Assembly: GCF_021347895.1 (NCBI RefSeq)
Contig: NC_067122.1
Coordinates: 41,731,082 to 41,795,081, forward strand
Direction: 5' to 3'
From: Acanthochromis polyacanthus
Taxonomy: Eukaryota > Chordata > Actinopteri > Pomacentridae
Length of the DNA stretch: 64,000 nucleotides
Part shown: positions 50,848-61,998 of the stretch, one piece after another
How the letters are laid out: each line of letters opens with the position of its first letter
Position numbering within the stretch: the stretch's first letter is position 1
Program-made: the position numbers and the translations under genes
Notes under the pieces: model-generated
Seen by the model: only the letters and a program-made list of their open reading frames with translations
What the model was told of the DNA's origin: nothing
Databases searched by the model: none

Positions 50848-52242
50848 TTAAAGCTGCGAGCAGCATTGAACGGGTCCTCGCATCCTTGCTGGTCGGCGAC
50901 CCCAAGCATGTCCACCAGGCAATGCCTGCGACAAAGTGTATTTAGGCTCATGATCTGTCAACGAGGACTGATTCTGAGCACTCAGGTCAAATTTCAGACA
51001 GATTGGAGCATGTACAGACTATTTTGCAGCACTTTGTGTCCATCCACCAGGTGGCACTATGTCTGGGACTGTATAGTGGTCTATGAAACTCATCAGGACT
51101 GGACTCTGATCAAACATGTAAAGTTTGAGTAGATTACAGCATGCACAGGGGATTTACACAACACGTCCTGCTTCATGGCGTAACATTAAAGTTCAGTTGT
51201 CGCCATGCCATGCCTTTTGAGTTTTGAACAATTTTCGCAAATATGCAACCTGAAGACGGTCTTATATATTTTCCCCAAAGTCAGGTGATTTGGAGTTATT
51301 GCCTGTGAGAAATGAATTGTTGAAAATGACCAAAAACACCAAAAATCTGACATTTAATTCAAAATGGCCGACTTTCTGTTGGGTTTAGAGAATGACTCCA
51401 AGAGACCTTTTTGTTTGCACTGACGTTCTACATATGAATGTCAAATTCATAGTCATAGGTGAAAGTCTTGTGTTGGAGGCTATGTTTTAAATGTTTGGAG
51501 GGGGCGCTTATGGTAGATGCTGTGAATGTATTTTGGGCCTGTAAATGTGATCAGGACAGGACTGTGTTTAATCATGTGAGGTCAGAGGTAGATTGGAGCA
51601 TGCAGAGGATAGTTGGGTAGCACTTATATTTCATGGCGAACCATCATAATTCTGGAGGTCGCCATGTCCACACCCTTTGACTCTGGAAGAATCTTTTATA
51701 ACTTTTGATCATAACATCGTGTTGTATATCCTGGCAAAATTTCAGCTCTCTAGACCTTAACCCCGAGGAGGAGTTCGCTCTCAAAAATGAAAAAAATACA
51801 GAAATTTTATCCACTTAATTCAAAATGGCGGACTTCCTGTTGAGTTTAGGGGATGGCTCCAAGAGGCTTTTTTGTGTGTCCTGGTGTGCTCTATAGGCCT
51901 CCCAAATTTTGTGGATGTAGGTGAAACATGCTGCCGGGGCTGTTTATTAAACATACTGCAGGGGGCGCTATAGCACATGCCCTGCAGAGATGCATACAGT
52001 GTTATTCCTTGAGACGACTGTGATGTGTGTGTAAATTTTGGTGAGCTGTTGAACATTCTAAGCCTGTCAAAAAGTACTTTGTTTGTCACAAAAAAACGCG
52101 TTGCCACGGCAACAGCATTTCATCAAATATCAAATCTTCACACTGTGGTATTGTCTGGGGGTGAAGAATCAGCTGACCAATTTCAGAATGATATGAAAAG
52201 TTTGGAGCAATGGTGTGTGCAAATGTAATTTCTAAACTCTTT
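50848..52242 (+). repeat. Macrosatellite unit 13, cut by the gap
   Basis: The first 1395 bp only, again indel-rich. The last bases before the gap are of subfamily B type (GCAATGGTGTGTGC). First core 51044-51059 has GGCAC. Confidence 0.9.
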
Positions 52243-52342
52243 NNNNNNNNNNNNNNNNNNNNNNNNNNNNNNNNNNNNNNNNNNNNNNNNNNNNNNNNNN
52301 NNNNNNNNNNNNNNNNNNNNNNNNNNNNNNNNNNNNNNNNNN
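52243..52342. other. Assembly gap of exactly 100 N
   Basis: The left side stops at offset 1395 of a unit and the right side resumes at about offset 101 of the next. At least about 1 kb must therefore be missing, and possibly any number of additional whole units. The 100-N length is a placeholder. Confidence 0.99.
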
Positions 52343-54541
52343 ATGGATGTAACGAGGACTGGATTCTGAGCACTCAGGTCAAATTTCAGACAGATTGGAG
52401 CATGTACAGACTATTTTGCAGCACTTTGTGTCCATCCACCAGGTGGCACGCTATCTCTGTGACTGTATAGTGGTCTATGAAACTCATCAGGACTGGACTC
52501 TGATCAAACATGTAAAGTTTGAGGTAGATTACAGCATGTACAGTGGATTTACACAAGACGTCCTGCTTCATGGCGTAACATTAAAGTTCATTTGGCCGCC
52601 ATGGCCATGCCCTTTGAGTTTTGTGAACAATTTTCGCAAATATGCAACCTGAAGGCGTTTCTTAATATTTTCCCAAATTAAGGTGTTTGGAGTTATTGCC
52701 AGTGACAAATGAATTGTTGAAAATGACCAAAAACACCAAAAATCTGACATTTAATTCAAAATGGCTGACTTTCTGTTGTGTTTAGAGAATGACTCCAAGA
52801 GACTTTTTGCTTGCACTGATGTGTACTATGCATGCCAAATTTCATAGTCATAGGTGAAAGTCTGTGGAGGCTATTTTTAAAATTCTTTTAGGGGGCGACT
52901 ATGGTAGATGCTGTGAATGTATTTTGGCCAATAAATGTGATCAGGACAGGACTGTGTTTAATCATGTGAGGTCTGAGGTAGATTGGAGCATGCAGAGGAT
53001 AGTTAGTAGCACTTGATGTTTCATGGCGAACCATCAAAATTCTGGAGGTCGCCATGTCCACACCCTTTGACTCTGGAAGAATCTTTTAATAACTTTTGAT
53101 CATAACATCGTGTTGTATATCCTGGCAAAATTTCAGCTCTCTAGACCTTAACCCCGAGGAGGAGTTCGCTCTCAAAAATGAAAAAAATAGAGAAAATTTA
53201 TCCACTTAATTCAAAATGGCGGACTTCCTGTTGAGTTTAGGGGATGGCTCCAAGAGGCTTTTTTGTGTGTCCTGGTGTGCTCTATAGGCCTCCCAAATTT
53301 GTGGATGTAGGTGAAACATGCTGCCGGGGCTGTTTATTAAACATACTGCAGGGGGCGCTATAGCACATGCCCTGCAGAGATGCATACAGTGTTATTCCTT
53401 GAGACGACTGTGATGTGTGTGTAAATTTTGGTGAGCTGTTGAACATTCTAAGCCTGTCAAAAAGTACTTTGTTTGTCACAAAAACAACGCGTTGCCACGG
53501 CAACAGCATTTCATCAAATATCAAAATCTTCACACTGTGGTATTGTCTGGGGGTGAAGAATCAGCTGACCAATTTTCAGAATGATATGACAAAGTTTGGA
53601 GCAATGATGTGTGCAAATGTAATTTCTAAACTGCTTGTTACCAAGAGGTGGCGCTATGACTTTTTCTAAATTTTTCAGTGTGGATGTCCTCAAACTGGTT
53701 CTGGTGTCCAGCACATGAAGTTTGGGGCAGATAGGATCCTTTGCAGCTGAGATATGAACACTTCAATTTTCATGGCGAAACATCAAACTTTGCCGTCCCG
53801 CCACAGACACGCCTTTTCATCACACGTCACCATTTTTTCTGTGCTTCATCATCAATGTGTTCAGGCTTATGTCACAACATCTGAGGTGAATCTGAGCAAC
53901 AGGCTAAGAATAGTACATGAAAGTCTAAAAAATGTCAAATTCTTGATACCACAAGGTGGCGCTGTGACTGTGAATGAATCTTGCTGTATGGATGTCATCG
54001 AGGCAGGTCTGTGATCATACATGTAAAGTTTCATTCAGATCGGAGCATGTTCAGGAGAGTTAGACAGCATTTCCTGTTTCATGGCGAAGGATCAAATTTC
54101 GACAGGCCGCCACGACCACACCCTTTAACTATGGAGGAAGATTTTGATAACTTTTTCTCAGGAAGGTCTGCTGTATGTACTGGCAAAATTTCAGATCGCT
54201 CAGACTTTTCCCCTAGGAGGAGTTCATCATAGATTTTGTACAGTTAACGCATGATGGCGCACTTCCTGTTGGGTGTAGAGCATGGCTGTGATTGACTTTT
54301 TTGTGTTTCCTGATGTGCTGCATATGCCTCCCAAATTTTTTAGCTCTCGGCCAAATTCCCTCCGAGTTGGCCTAATACCACTTTTTAAAATTTTGTAGGG
54401 GGCGCTATGGAGCCATTTTGTCATACACTACCACAATTCCTTTAGAATATAAAATTTTTCACCAGTTCTGGTGTGTGTACAAATTTTCATGAGTTTTTGA
54501 GCATGTTTAGGCCCTCAAAAATGCAGTTGTTCTGAGAGACA

Positions 54542-54574
<33 letters not shown>

Positions 54575-54780
54575 CCGTAGGGTTTCAATAGGGTCCTACG
54601 GCACCGTTGGTGCCTTGGACAGCCGGTGCCCTTGCACCGCCTGTCCTCGGCACCTCGGTGCTCGGACCCTAATAATAATAAACCGTAGGGTTTCAATAGG
54701 GTCCTACGGCACCGTTGGTGCCTTGGACAGCCGGTGCCCTTGCACCGCCTGTCCTCGGCACCTCGGTGCTCGGACCCTAA
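52343..54780 (+). repeat. Macrosatellite unit 14, start lost in the gap
   Basis: Subfamily A. Its first core (52436-52453) is a hybrid, GGTGGCACGCTATC, with two extra bases as if the CAC and CGC variants were joined. Two long hairpin minisatellite copies lie at the right end (54573-54778). Confidence 0.92.
54544..54780 (+). repeat. (AAT)n plus two long hairpin minisatellite copies
   Basis: AAT tract at 54544-54572, then two nearly identical long-form copies of about 104 bp. Confidence 0.92.
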
Positions 54781-57086
54781 TTAAAGCTGCGAGCAGCATT
54801 GAACGGGTCCTCGCATCCTTGCTGGTCGGCGACCCCAAGCATGTCCACCAGGCAATGCTGCGACAAAGTGTATTTAGGCTCATGGATGTAACGAGGACTG
54901 GATTCTGAGCACTCAGGTCAAATTTCAGACAGATTGGAGCATGTACAGACTATTTTTGCAGCACTTTGTGTCCATCCACCAGGTGGCACTATGTCTGTGA
55001 CTGTATAGTGGTCTATGAAACTCATCAGGACTGGACTCTGATCAAACATGTAAAGTTTGAGGTAGATTACAGCATGTACAGGGGATTTACACAAGACGTC
55101 CTGCTTCATGGCGTAACATTAAAGTTCAGTTGGCCGCCATGGCCATGCCCTTTGAGTTTTGTGAACAATTTTCGCAAATATGCAACCTGAAGGCGTTTCT
55201 TATATATTTTCCCAAATTCAGGTGTTTTGGAGTTATTGCCAGTGACAAATGAATTGTTGAAAATGACCAAAAACACCAAAAATCTGACATTTAATTCAAA
55301 ATGGCTGACTTTCTGTTGTGTTTAGAGAATGACTCCAAGAGACTTTTTTGCTTGCACTGATGTGCTACATATGCATGCCAAATTTCATAGTCATAGGTGA
55401 AAGTCTGTGTGGAGGCTATTTTTTAAATTCTTTTAGGGGGCGCTATGGTAGATGCTGTGAATGTATTTTGGCCTATAAATGTGATCAGGACAGGACTGTG
55501 TTTAATCATGTGAGGTCTGAGGTAGATTGGAGCATGCAGAGGATAGTTAGGTAGCACTTGATGTTTCATGGCGAACCATCAAAATTCTGGAGGTCGCCAT
55601 GTCCACACCCTTTGACTCTGCAAGAATCCTTTGATAACTTTTGATCATAACATCGTGTTGTATATCCTGGCAAAATTTCAGCTCTCTAGACCTTAACCCC
55701 GAGGAGGAGTTCGCTCTCAAAAATGAAAAAAATACAGAAATTTTATCCACTTAATTCAAAATGGCGGACTTCCTGTTGAGTTTAGGGGATGGCTCCAAGA
55801 GGCTTTTTGTGTGTCCTGGTGTGCTCTATAGGCCTCCCAAATTTTGTGGATGTAGGTGAAACATGCTGCCGGGGCTGTTTATTAAACATACTGCAGGGGG
55901 CGCTATAGCACATGCCCTGCAGAGATGCATACAGTGTTATTCCTTGAGACGACTGTGATGTGTGTGTAAATTTTGGTGAGCTGTTGAACATTCTAAGCCT
56001 GTCAAAAAGTACTTTGTTTGTCACAAAAACAACGCGTTGCCACGGCAACAGCATTTCATCAAATATCAAAATCTTCACACTGTGGTATTGTCTGGGGGTG
56101 AAGAATCAGCTGACCAATTTTCAGAATGATATGACAAAGTTTGGAGCAATGATGTGTGCAAATGTAATTTCTAAACTGCTTGTTACCAAGAGGTGGCGCT
56201 ATGACTTTTTCTAAATTTTTCAGTGTGGATGTCCTCAAACTGGTTCTGGTGTCCAGCACATGAAGTTTGGGGCAGATAGGATCCTTTGCAGCTGAGATAT
56301 GAACACTTCAATTTTCATGGCGAAACATCAAACTTTGCCGTCCCGCCACAGACACGCCTTTTCATCACACGTCACCATTTTTTCTGTGCTTCATCATCAA
56401 TGTGTTCAGGCTTATGTCACAACATCTGAGGTGAATCTGAGCAACAGGCTAAGAATAGTACATGAAAGTCTAAAAAATGTCAAATTCTTGATACCACAAG
56501 GTGGCGCTGTGACTGTGAATGAATCTTGCTGTATGGATGTCATCGAGGCAGGTCTGTGATCATACATGTAAAGTTTCATTCAGATCGGAGCATGTTCAGG
56601 AGAGTTAGACAGCATTTCCTGTTTCATGGCGAAGGATCAAATTTCGACAGGCCGCCACGACCACACCCTTTAACTATGGAGGAAGATTTTGATAACTTTT
56701 TCTCAGGAAGGTCTGCTGTATGTACTGGCAAAATTTCAGATCGCTCAGACTTTTCCCCTAGGAGGAGTTCATCATAGATTTTGTACAGTTAACGCATGAT
56801 GGCGCACTTCCTGTTGGGTGTAGAGCATGGCTGTGATTGACTTTTTTGTGTTTCCTGATGTGCTGCATATGCCTCCCAAATTTTTTAGCTCTCGGCCAAA
56901 TTCCCTCCGAGTTGGCCTAATACCACTTTTTAAAATTTTGTAGGGGGCGCTATGGAGCCATTTTGTCATACACTACCACAATTCCTTTAGAATATAAAAT
57001 TTTTCACCAGTTCTGGTGTGTGTACAAATTTTCATGAGTTTTTGAGCATGTTTAGGCCCTCAAAAATGCAGTTGTTCTGAGAGACA

Positions 57087-57131
<45 letters not shown>

Positions 57132-57349
57132 CCGTAGGGTTCCAATAGGGTCCTACGGCACCGTTGGTGCCTTGGACAGCCGGTGCCCTTGCACCGCCTG
57201 TCCTCGGCACCTCGGTGCTCGGACCCTAATAATAATAATAATAAACCGTAGGGTTTCAATAGGGTCCTACGGCACCGTTGGTGCCTTGGACAGCCGGTGC
57301 CCTTGCACCGCCTGTCCTCGGCACCTCGGTGCTCGGACCCTAATAATAA
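54781..57349 (+). repeat. Macrosatellite unit 15 with junction minisatellite
   Basis: 2569 bp, subfamily A. First core 54976-54991 has GGCAC. Two long-form minisatellite copies lie at the right end. Confidence 0.95.
57088..57349 (+). repeat. (AAT)n plus two long hairpin minisatellite copies
   Basis: The longest AAT run in the window (about 43 bases) is followed by two long-form copies separated by more AAT. Confidence 0.92.
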
Positions 57350-59671
57350 TTAAAGCTGCGAGCAGCATTGAACGGGTCCTCGCATCCTTGCTGGTCGGCG
57401 ACCCCAAGCATGTCCACCAGGCAATGCTGCGACAAAGTGTATTTAGGCTCATGGATGTAACGAGGACTGGATTCTGAGCACTCAGGTCAAATTTCAGACA
57501 GATTGGAGCATGTACAGACTATTTTTGCAGCACTTTGTGTCCATCCACCAGGTGGCACTATGTCTGTGACTGTATAGTGGTCTATGAAACTCATCAGGAC
57601 TGGACTCTGATCAAACATGTAAAGTTTGAGGTAGATTACAGCATGTACAGGGGATTTACACAAGACGTCCTGCTTCATGGCGTAACATTAAAGTTCAGTT
57701 GGCCGCCATGGCCATGCCCTTTGAGTTTTGTGAACAATTTTCGCAAATATGCAACCTGAAGGCGTTTCTTATATATTTTCCCAAATTCAGGTGTTTTGGA
57801 GTTATTGCCAGTGACAAATGAATTGTTGAAAATGACCAAAAACACCAAAAATCTGACATTTAATTCAAAATGGCTGACTTTCTGTTGTGTTTAGAGAATG
57901 ACTCCAAGAGACTTTTTTGCTTGCACTGATGTGCTACATATGCATGCCAAATTTCATAGTCATAGGTGAAAGTCTGTGTGGAGGCTATTTTTTAAATTCT
58001 TTTAGGGGGCGCTATGACACATACTGTGGATGTATTTTGGCCTGTAAATGTGATCAGGACAGGACTGTGTTTAATCATGTGAGGTCTGAGGTAGATTGGA
58101 GCATGCAGAGGATAGTTAGGTAGCACTTGATGTTTCATGGCGAACCATCAAAATTCTGGAGGTCGCCATGTCCACACCCTTTGACTCTGCAAGAATCCTT
58201 TGATAACTTTTGATCATAACATCGTGTTGTATATCCTGGCAAAATTTCAGCTCTCTAGACCTTAACCCCGAGGAGGAGTTCGCTCTCAAAAATGAAAAAA
58301 ATACAGAAATTTTATCCACTTAATTCAAAATGGCGGACTTCCTGTTGAGTTTAGGGGATGGCTCCAAGAGGCTTTTTTGTGTGTCCTGGTGTGCTCTATA
58401 GGCCTCCCAAATTTTGTGGATGTAGGTGAAACATGCTGCCGGGGCTGTTTATTAAACATACTGCAGGGGGCGCTATAGCACATGCCCTGCAGAGATGCAT
58501 ACAGTGTTATTCCTTGAGACGACTGTGATGTGTGTGTAAATTTTGGTGAGCTGTTGAACATTCTAAGCCTGTCAAAAAGTACTTTGTTTGTCACAAAAAC
58601 AACGCGTTGCCACGGCAACAGCATTTCATCAAATATCAAAATCTTCACACTGTGGTATTGTCTGGGGGTGAAGAATTAGCTGACCAATTTTCAGAATGAT
58701 ATGACAAAGTTTGGAGCAATGATGTGTGCAAATGTAATTTCTAAACTGCTTGTTACCAAGAGGTGGCGCTATGACTTTTTCTAAATTTTTCAGTGTGGAT
58801 GTCCTCAAACTGGTTCTGGTGTCCAGCACATGAAGTTTGGGGCAGATAGGATCCTTTGCAGCTGAGATATGAACACTTCAATTTTCATGGCGAAACATCA
58901 AACTTTGCCGTCCCGCCACAGACACGCCTTTTCATCACACGTCACCATTTTTTCTGTGCTTCATCATCAATGTGTTCAGGCTTATGTCACAACATCTGAG
59001 GTGAATCTGAGCAACAGGCTAAGAATAGTACATGAAAGTCTAAAAAATGTCAAATTCTTGATACCACAAGGTGGCGCTGTGACTGTGAATGAATCTTGCT
59101 GTATGGATGTCATCGAGGCAGGTCTGTGATCATACATGTAAAGTTTCATTCAGATCGGAGCATGTTCAGGAGAGTTAGACAGCATTTCCTGTTTCATGGC
59201 GAAGGATCAAATTTCGACAGGCCGCCACGACCACACCCTTTAACTATGGAGGAAGATTTTGATAACTTTTTCTCAGGAAGGTCTGCTGTATGTACTGGCA
59301 AAATTTCAGATCGCTCAGACTTTTCCCCTAGGAGGAGTTCATCATAGATTTTGTACAGTTAACGCATGATGGCGCACTTCCTGTTGGGTGTAGAGCATGG
59401 CTGTGATTGACTTTTTTGTGTTTCCTGATGTGCTGCATATGCCTCCCAAATTTTTTAGCTCTCGGCCAAATTCCCTCCGAGTTGGCCTAATACCACTTTT
59501 TAAAATTTTGTAGGGGCGCTATGGAGCCATTTTGCACACACCTCCACATGCCCTAAAAATATGAAATTTTTCGCCAGTTCTGATGTGTGTGCAAATTTTC
59601 ATGACTTTTGAGCATGTTTAGGCCCTCAAAAATGCAGTTGTTCTGAGAGACAATAATAATAATAATAATAA
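57350..59671 (+). repeat. Macrosatellite unit 16
   Basis: 2322 bp, subfamily A, nearly identical to units 15 and 17 over long stretches. First core 57545-57560 has GGCAC. The last 150 bases carry several single-base deletions. Confidence 0.95.
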
Positions 59672-59865
59672 TTAAAGCTGCGAGCAGCATTGAACGGGTC
59701 CTCGCATCCTTGCTGGTCGGCGACCCCAAGCATGTCCACCAGGCAATGCTGCGACAAAGTGTATTTAGGCTCATGGATGTAACGAGGACTGGATTCTGAG
59801 CACTCAGGTCAAATTTCAGACAGATTGGAGCATGTACAGACTATTTTGCAGCACTTTGTGTCCAT

Positions 59866-59881
59866 CCACCAGGTGGCACTA
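59866..59881 (+). promoter_or_regulatory. CTCF-like core 1 of the reference unit
   Basis: CCACCAGGTGGCACTA. Other units read CCACCAGGTGGCGCTA, which agrees at every position with the vertebrate CTCF core CCACCAGGKGGCGCTA (K is G or T). CTCF is an 11-zinc-finger architectural protein conserved in fish. Here the internal CpG is lost. Confidence 0.5.
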
Positions 59882-60319
59882 TGTCTGTGACTGTATAGTG
59901 GTCTATGAAACTCATCAGGACTGGACTCTGATCAAACATGTAAAGTTTGAGGTAGATTACAGCATGTACAGGGGATTTACACAAGACGTCCTGCTTCATG
60001 GCGTAACATTAAAGTTCAGTTGGCCGCCATGGCCATGCCCTTTGAGTTTTGTGAACAATTTTCGCAAATATGCAACCTGAAGGCGTTTCTTATATATTTT
60101 CCCAAATTCAGGTGTTTTGGAGTTATTGCCAGTGACAAATGAATTGTTGAAAATGACCAAAAACACCAAAAATCTGACATTTAATTCAAAATGGCTGACT
60201 TTCTGTTGTGTTTAGAGAATGACTCCAAGAGACTTTTTTGCTTGCACTGATGTGCTACATATGCATGCCAAATTTCATAGTCATAGGTGAAAGTCTGTGT
60301 GGAGGCTATTTTTTAAATT

Positions 60320-60335
60320 CTTTTAGGGGGCGCTA
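60320..60335 (+). promoter_or_regulatory. CTCF-like core 2 of the reference unit
   Basis: CTTTTAGGGGGCGCTA. The 3' half AGGGGGCGCTA is exact, while the 5' CCACC part is not conserved. Weaker than core 1. Confidence 0.35.
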
Positions 60336-60645
60336 TGGTACATGCTGTGAATGTATTTTGGCCTATAAATGTGATCAGGACAGGACTGTGTTTAATCATG
60401 TGAGGTCTGAGGTAGATTGGAGCATGCAGAGGATAGTTAGGTAGCACTTGATGTTTCATGGCGAACCATCAAAATTCTGGAGGTCGCCATGTCCACACCC
60501 TTTGACTCTGCAAGAATCTTTGATAACTTTTGATCATAACATCGTGTTGTATATCCTGGCAAAATTTCAGCTCTCTAGACCTTAACCCCGAGGAGGAGTT
60601 CGCTCTCAAAAATGAAAAAAATACAGAAATTTTATCCACTTAATT

Positions 60646-60665
60646 CAAAATGGCGGACTTCCTGT
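60646..60665 (+). promoter_or_regulatory. YY1-like and ETS-like composite site
   Basis: CAAAATGGCGGACTTCCTGT joins AAAATGGCGG (YY1 core, the reverse of CCGCCATTTT) to ACTTCCTGT (ETS core, the reverse of ACAGGAAGT). The same or a decayed form recurs in the other long sub-repeats (for example near 60190 and 61688) and in all units. Confidence 0.4.
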
Positions 60666-60779
60666 TGAGTTTAGGGGATGGCTCCAAGAGGCTTTTTTGT
60701 GTGTCCTGGTGTGCTCTATAGGCCTCCCAAATTTTGTGGATGTAGGTGAAACATGCTGCCGGGGCTGTTTATTAAACAT

Positions 60780-60795
60780 ACTGCAGGGGGCGCTA
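60780..60795 (+). promoter_or_regulatory. CTCF-like core 3 of the reference unit
   Basis: ACTGCAGGGGGCGCTA. CAGGGGGCGCTA is an exact match to the core's conserved part. Confidence 0.5.
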
Positions 60796-60925
60796 TAGCA
60801 CATGCCCTGCAGAGATGCATACAGTGTTATTCCTTGAGACGACTGTGATGTGTGTGTAAATTTTGGTGAGCTGTTGAACATTCTAAGCCTGTCAAAAAGT
60901 ACTTTGTTTGTCACAAAAACAACGC

Positions 60926-60939
60926 GTTGCCACGGCAAC
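60926..60939 (+). promoter_or_regulatory. Palindromic RFX X-box
   Basis: GTTGCCACGGCAAC is a full X-box palindrome (GTTGCC-NN-GGCAAC). One copy occurs at the same place in every unit; some units have GTTGGC in the left half. Confidence 0.45.
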
Positions 60940-61075
60940 AGCATTTCATCAAATATCAAAATCTTCACACTGTGGTATTGTCTGGGGGTGAAGAATTAGC
61001 TGACCAATTTTCAGAATGATATGACAAAGTTTGGAGCAATGATGTGTGCAAATGTAATTTCTAAACTGCTTGTTA

Positions 61076-61091
61076 CCAAGAGGTGGCGCTA
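61076..61091 (+). promoter_or_regulatory. CTCF-like core 4 of the reference unit
   Basis: CCAAGAGGTGGCGCTA. It differs from the consensus at two 5' positions only. Confidence 0.5.
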
Positions 61092-61383
61092 TGACTTTTT
61101 CTAAATTTTTCAGTGTGGATGTCCTCAAACTGGTTCTGGTGTCCAGCACATGAAGTTTGGGGCAGATAGGATCCTTTGCAGCTGAGATATGAACACTTCA
61201 ATTTTCATGGCGAAACATCAAACTTTGCCGTCCCGCCACAGACACGCCTTTTCATCACACGTCACCATTTTTTCTGTGCTTCATCATCAATGTGTTCAGG
61301 CTTATGTCACAACATCTGAGGTGAATCTGAGCAACAGGCTAAGAATAGTACATGAAAGTGTAAAAAATGTCAAATTCTTGATA

Positions 61384-61399
61384 CCACAAGGTGGCGCTG
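61384..61399 (+). promoter_or_regulatory. CTCF-like core 5 of the reference unit
   Basis: CCACAAGGTGGCGCTG. In subfamily B units the same site reads CCAGCAGGTGGCGCTC. Confidence 0.5.
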
Positions 61400-61826
61400 T
61401 GACTGTGAATGAATCTTGCTGTATGGATGTCATCGAGGCAGGTCTGTGATCATACATGTAAAGTTTCATTCAGATCGGAGCATGTTCAGGAGAGTTAGAC
61501 AGCATTTCCTGTTTCATGGCGAAGGATCAAATTTCGACAGGCCGCCACGACCACACCCTTTAACTATGGAGGAAGATTTTGATAACTTTTTCTCAGGAAG
61601 GTCTGCTGTATGTACTGGCAAAATTTCAGATCGCTCAGACTTTTCCCCTAGGAGGAGTTCATCATAGATTTTGTACAGTTAACGCATGATGGCGCACTTC
61701 CTGTTGGGTGTAGAGCATGGCTGTGATTGACTTTTTTGTGTTTCCTGATGTGCTGCATATGCCTCCCAAATTTTTTAGCTCTCGGCCAAATTCCCTCCGA
61801 GTTGGCCTAATACCACTTTTTAAAAT

Positions 61827-61842
61827 TTTGTAGGGGGCGCTA
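61827..61842 (+). promoter_or_regulatory. CTCF-like core 6 of the reference unit
   Basis: TTTGTAGGGGGCGCTA. The 3' half is exact and the 5' half divergent. Confidence 0.35.
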
Positions 61843-61963
61843 TGGAGCCATTTTGTCATACACTACCACAATTCCTTAGAAATATAAATTTTTCACCAGT
61901 TCTGATGTGTGTACAAATTTTCATGAGTTTTTGAGCATGTTTAGGCCCTCAAAAATGCAGTTG

Positions 61964-61998
61964 TTCTGAGAGACAAATAATAATAATAATAATAATAA
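61964..61998 (+). repeat. (AAT)n inter-unit linker (example)
   Basis: Each unit ends with GAGAGACAAATAAT or TTGGCAGAATAAT, followed by 3 to about 14 AAT copies, then TTAAAGCTGC of the next unit. The copy number varies at every junction. Confidence 0.93.

Larger units (their letters stand above)
59672..61998 (+). repeat. Macrosatellite unit 17 (reference unit)
   Basis: 2327 bp, subfamily A. I use it as the reference for the internal map. CTCF-like cores start at 59866, 60320, 60780, 61076, 61384 and 61827, giving sub-repeat lengths of about 454, 460, 296, 308, 443 and 363 (to the first core of unit 18). Confidence 0.96.

Noticed and set aside
60645..60968. A 107-codon minus-strand frame conserved in most units
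   Set aside because: It recurs because the units are near copies. It is broken in older units, has no counterpart in sister sub-repeats, and resembles no protein.
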